The notes under the pieces: model-generated | Told to the model about the DNA's origin: nothing | The model's database searches: none | The model's input: the letters and a program-made list of their open reading frames with translations, nothing else | Shown here: positions 62,001 to 64,000 of the stretch, piece by piece | Layout of the letters: each line of letters starts with the position of its first letter | Numbering within the stretch: the stretch's first letter is position 1 | Position numbers and translations under genes: made by a program | From: Symbiodinium natans | Taxonomy: Eukaryota; Sar; Dinophyceae; Suessiales; Symbiodiniaceae | Assembly (NCBI GenBank): GCA_905221605.1 | Contig: CAJNDS010000226.1 | Span: 124,001 to 188,000, forward strand | DNA: 64,000 nt | Reading direction: 5' to 3'

Positions 62001-64000
62001 TGTACATCTCCTTAGCCGCTCTTTTAAGGCGAAGAGGTCGCCTTTCACAGGCATTCCTGAGTACAAGGGTGCATCATGCACAGGCGACCCAACAATTTTG
62101 GTGTTAATACTGCATGATCGAGGTATGCGTGCAAGAAACGTAGCGTTCGGGCACTCGGGCTCTGGGATCTGGATGTCGTCATCTGCGCATGCAAACAGCA
62201 CCACAGCACCAATGCTCAATGCTGAGAAGGCAGGCAAAACCAGCAAATGTAGCACAAACATGGAACACACTTTTGGCATCCCTCCCCAGGATCCCGTGGC
62301 GTTTGAGTGCAGGAATGAAAGTGTCGCGTAGACACACATGGAAGAAAAGCGCAAAAGTCCCACGTTCTGGGGATCTCATCAATCTGTCTCCGTCTTCGCC
62401 ACACTTCTGGCGCAGCCTCTCGCAAAGTCCTCACATGGAATATATATGGATTAAGTGGGGCAAAACAAATCGAAGCACATCGGGCGTACAGCTCCGGTCC
62501 TCTTTGATGACGTACAAGAGATACATGTGGGCGCCGGCCTCGTACATATGTCAAAGATATCATGTCTCCGGACTGCAAAATACAGGCGAAAAAAGTGCGA
62601 ATTAATTCCGAGCCTTCATGGCATCCACCCAAGCCTCCTCCGGAGAATCATCCTTGATGTTCTTGATATCCTGTGACCAGTAATTTTAGTGACAATCACT
62701 TCCAAAGGAACCGAGGCTTCACGGGGAATCTGCCTGCCAGGCTAACTCCATGGCATCCTTAGCGCTGGTGAGCTCGTCCATGGCCTTTTTGGACGCCTCG
62801 TGGCCCTTCAGCTGCACTTCCAGCTTTGCGTAGGCACCAGCCTCACAAGCAACATATTATTCTAGCAGGCAGGGCACACAATTTCAACAGACTCCCCGCC
62901 TTTGCCAAAAGGGCAGTTTCAAACAGTCGCCGTGTCTCGCCCCGGTGCACCACGGGGAAGGGCAACTTCTCGAGGGTCGATAGCTTTGCCTTCCGCACGT
63001 CCCAGGTGGCAACTGGGTTGTCGGTGCCACCGGCCCCCTTCTTGTTGCTCTTCGCTTTGCCCTTCGCCTTGGGTTTGGGCTCAGCTGTCCCGGCCGTTGT
63101 AGCTGTGGCGGGCACGGAAGGAGGTCTCGATTCCACAGCTCCTGCAACTCGGAAAAAAGCTGACCAGACGGCGTCCATTGGATACGCACACAATTAAGAT
63201 TGCTATCAGTTCAACCATTTATACTCTGAGCCTGACTCCCTCGAAGCTTTGTGGCCCACACTTGCAACCGCCGGCGCAGCGTTTTCCAGGGAGACGCCTT
63301 GCCTTAAATCAAAGCATCAAAGCACACCTATTGCTTCACGACATGAACACCAACGGGTACATGGTCTCGCGCAGAAATGACGTGAGAGCGAGTCAAGCGT
63401 CAGGGCTTGTAGAAGCTGGATGGCTTCAGGGCGGGGGTCCACGGCGAGCGGGACCACCTTCGACTTCGTTTCCTCGTAGCGTTTCCACTCGTCTTCGAGG
63501 GCATCCCTTGTCACAAGCCGATACACTTTCGCCCCCGACCGTCTCAGGTTGGGGTCCGTCTTCGAACCTCAGCAATATCTTGCTGAACAGAAAATTAAAA
63601 TGAATGGTGGGACATCATGCAGGCCCACAAGATTGAGGCCCGAACGACCATCCAACTCTGCTTCCACCATTGCTTGCTTGGCCTTCTCTTCGTTCCCGTG
63701 ATAGTGAGCAAGAACTTGCTCTGGCGTCATGAACTCATTGGTCGCCAATGCCGTCCTCAGCATCGCGAGCAGCAACGGGCCCCAAGGAAACAGCCAAGCG
63801 CCACAGCCAAAAGATGCATGTCAAACATTTGCAAAGTGAAGAAACACCATATATGTTCCAAGGGCAGGACTCTGTGAACTTCTCTCCGTGGATGATTTCC
63901 ACGGTCACGGCCGCCACGTTCGGGTTGGCGAGCCACTTTTGCAACAGCTGCTCACGTGGGATGCCCTTCTTGATGTACTGGGACACCATCTCAAAACTTG
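59040..64000 (-). CDS. Long multi-exon gene of unknown function, 5' end outside the window
   Basis: I do not recognise the product. At least fifteen exons look coding on the minus strand. Best placed: about 63990-63855 (QYIKKGIPREQLLQKWLANP), 63755-63649 (TALATNEFMTPEQVLAHYHG), 63567 to about 63390 (LVTRDALEDEWKRYEETKSK), 62841-62734 (AYAKLEVQLKGHEASKKAMD), 62670-62614 (DIKNIKDDSPEEAWVDAMK), 62429-62241 (MRSPERGTFALFFHVCLRDT), 62182-62042 (DDIQIPEPECPNATFLARIP), about 62025-61560 (GDWSGKYSNLEHMVETPMAR), 61529-61414 (SWFKWLEKDPRLLAHMLYGE), about 60700-60627 (RPLRFFGMKGDLKWLSQVFK), near 60400 (MCHICK), about 60060-59790 (WDDVLHVAWRGFAADFAASV), about 59690-59570, about 59460-59282 (VAACNRFVVGYLWLAFSCYA) and about 59130-59040 (INPQLNACYADEDFVRIM). 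Donors are GT or GC. A Lys-rich linker (PKPKAKGKAKSNKKG, about 63090) and the CxxC pair suggest a nuclear, possibly transposase-derived protein; this is a guess. Confidence 0.55.
62905..63147 (-). other. Exon with basic linker in the right-end gene
   Basis: The frame gives a Pro/Ala/Thr-rich segment, then PKPKAKGKAKSNKKGAGG, then VATWDVRKAKLSTLEKLPFP and VVHRGETRRLFETALLAK. The basic run could be a nuclear localisation signal. The exon ends at AAAG|GC, a GC donor. The acceptor (AG at 63148-63149) is less certain because the phase does not match the previous exon. Confidence 0.45.

Overview
The window reads as nuclear DNA of a dinoflagellate, most likely a Symbiodiniaceae-type alga. This is inferred from features seen here, not from a database search. 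(i) Plant/alveolate-type telomere heptamers (TTTAGGG/CCCTAAA) occur inside the sequence in dozens of places and in both orientations. (ii) Microsatellites and minisatellites are very abundant. (iii) Genes are broken into short exons whose reconstructed junctions use GT and GC (and possibly GA) donors with AG acceptors, a known dinoflagellate habit. (iv) Several protein families present are ones I associate with dinoflagellates. No bacterial-type operons, tRNA or rRNA genes were recognised.

Layout. 0.2-0.7 kb: an inverted-repeat (foldback/MITE-like) element. 0.83-2.8 kb: a degenerate satellite with a roughly 420-bp higher-order period. 3.0-3.9 kb: a minus-strand gene with a long poly-Thr tract and lectin-like modules. 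7.2-13.4 kb: eroded minus-strand alpha-tubulin exons, spread over about 6 kb, with several minisatellites between them (8-bp GC-rich units, an ~85-bp unit, and a ~50-bp unit in about 26 copies). 15.8-20.95 kb: a full-length LINE retrotransposon on the minus strand (APE endonuclease, reverse transcriptase, C-terminal zinc fingers, then a second 200-codon ORF), lying inside a pentanucleotide microsatellite. 21-27.8 kb: gene-poor DNA built from telomere-like heptamers and simple repeats. 28-30.4 kb: a divergent gene pair, an unknown Ser/Thr-rich protein (minus) and a RecB/Cas4-like PD-(D/E)XK nuclease with one intron (plus). 31-41 kb: gene-poor, telomere-like. 41.3-42.7 kb: an intact intronless class I methyltransferase-like gene (minus). 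45.9-49.8 kb: a multi-exon membrane protein with a TIR-like domain (minus). 49.9-54 kb: large ACT-triplet microsatellites. 56-57.4 kb: a decayed retroelement. 57.4-58.3 kb: a tandem segmental duplication, followed by two perfect hairpins at 58.45 kb. 59-64 kb: a long multi-exon minus-strand gene of unknown function that runs off the right edge.

Nearly all convincing genes are on the minus strand, in keeping with the one-directional gene blocks known in dinoflagellates; the nuclease at 29.2 kb and the retroelement relic at 56 kb are the exceptions. The genes do not form a visible pathway. The strongest unexplained signal is in the LINE: the +1 reading frame of its reverse-transcriptase ORF has no stop codon over about 1,320 codons and runs directly into the second ORF.
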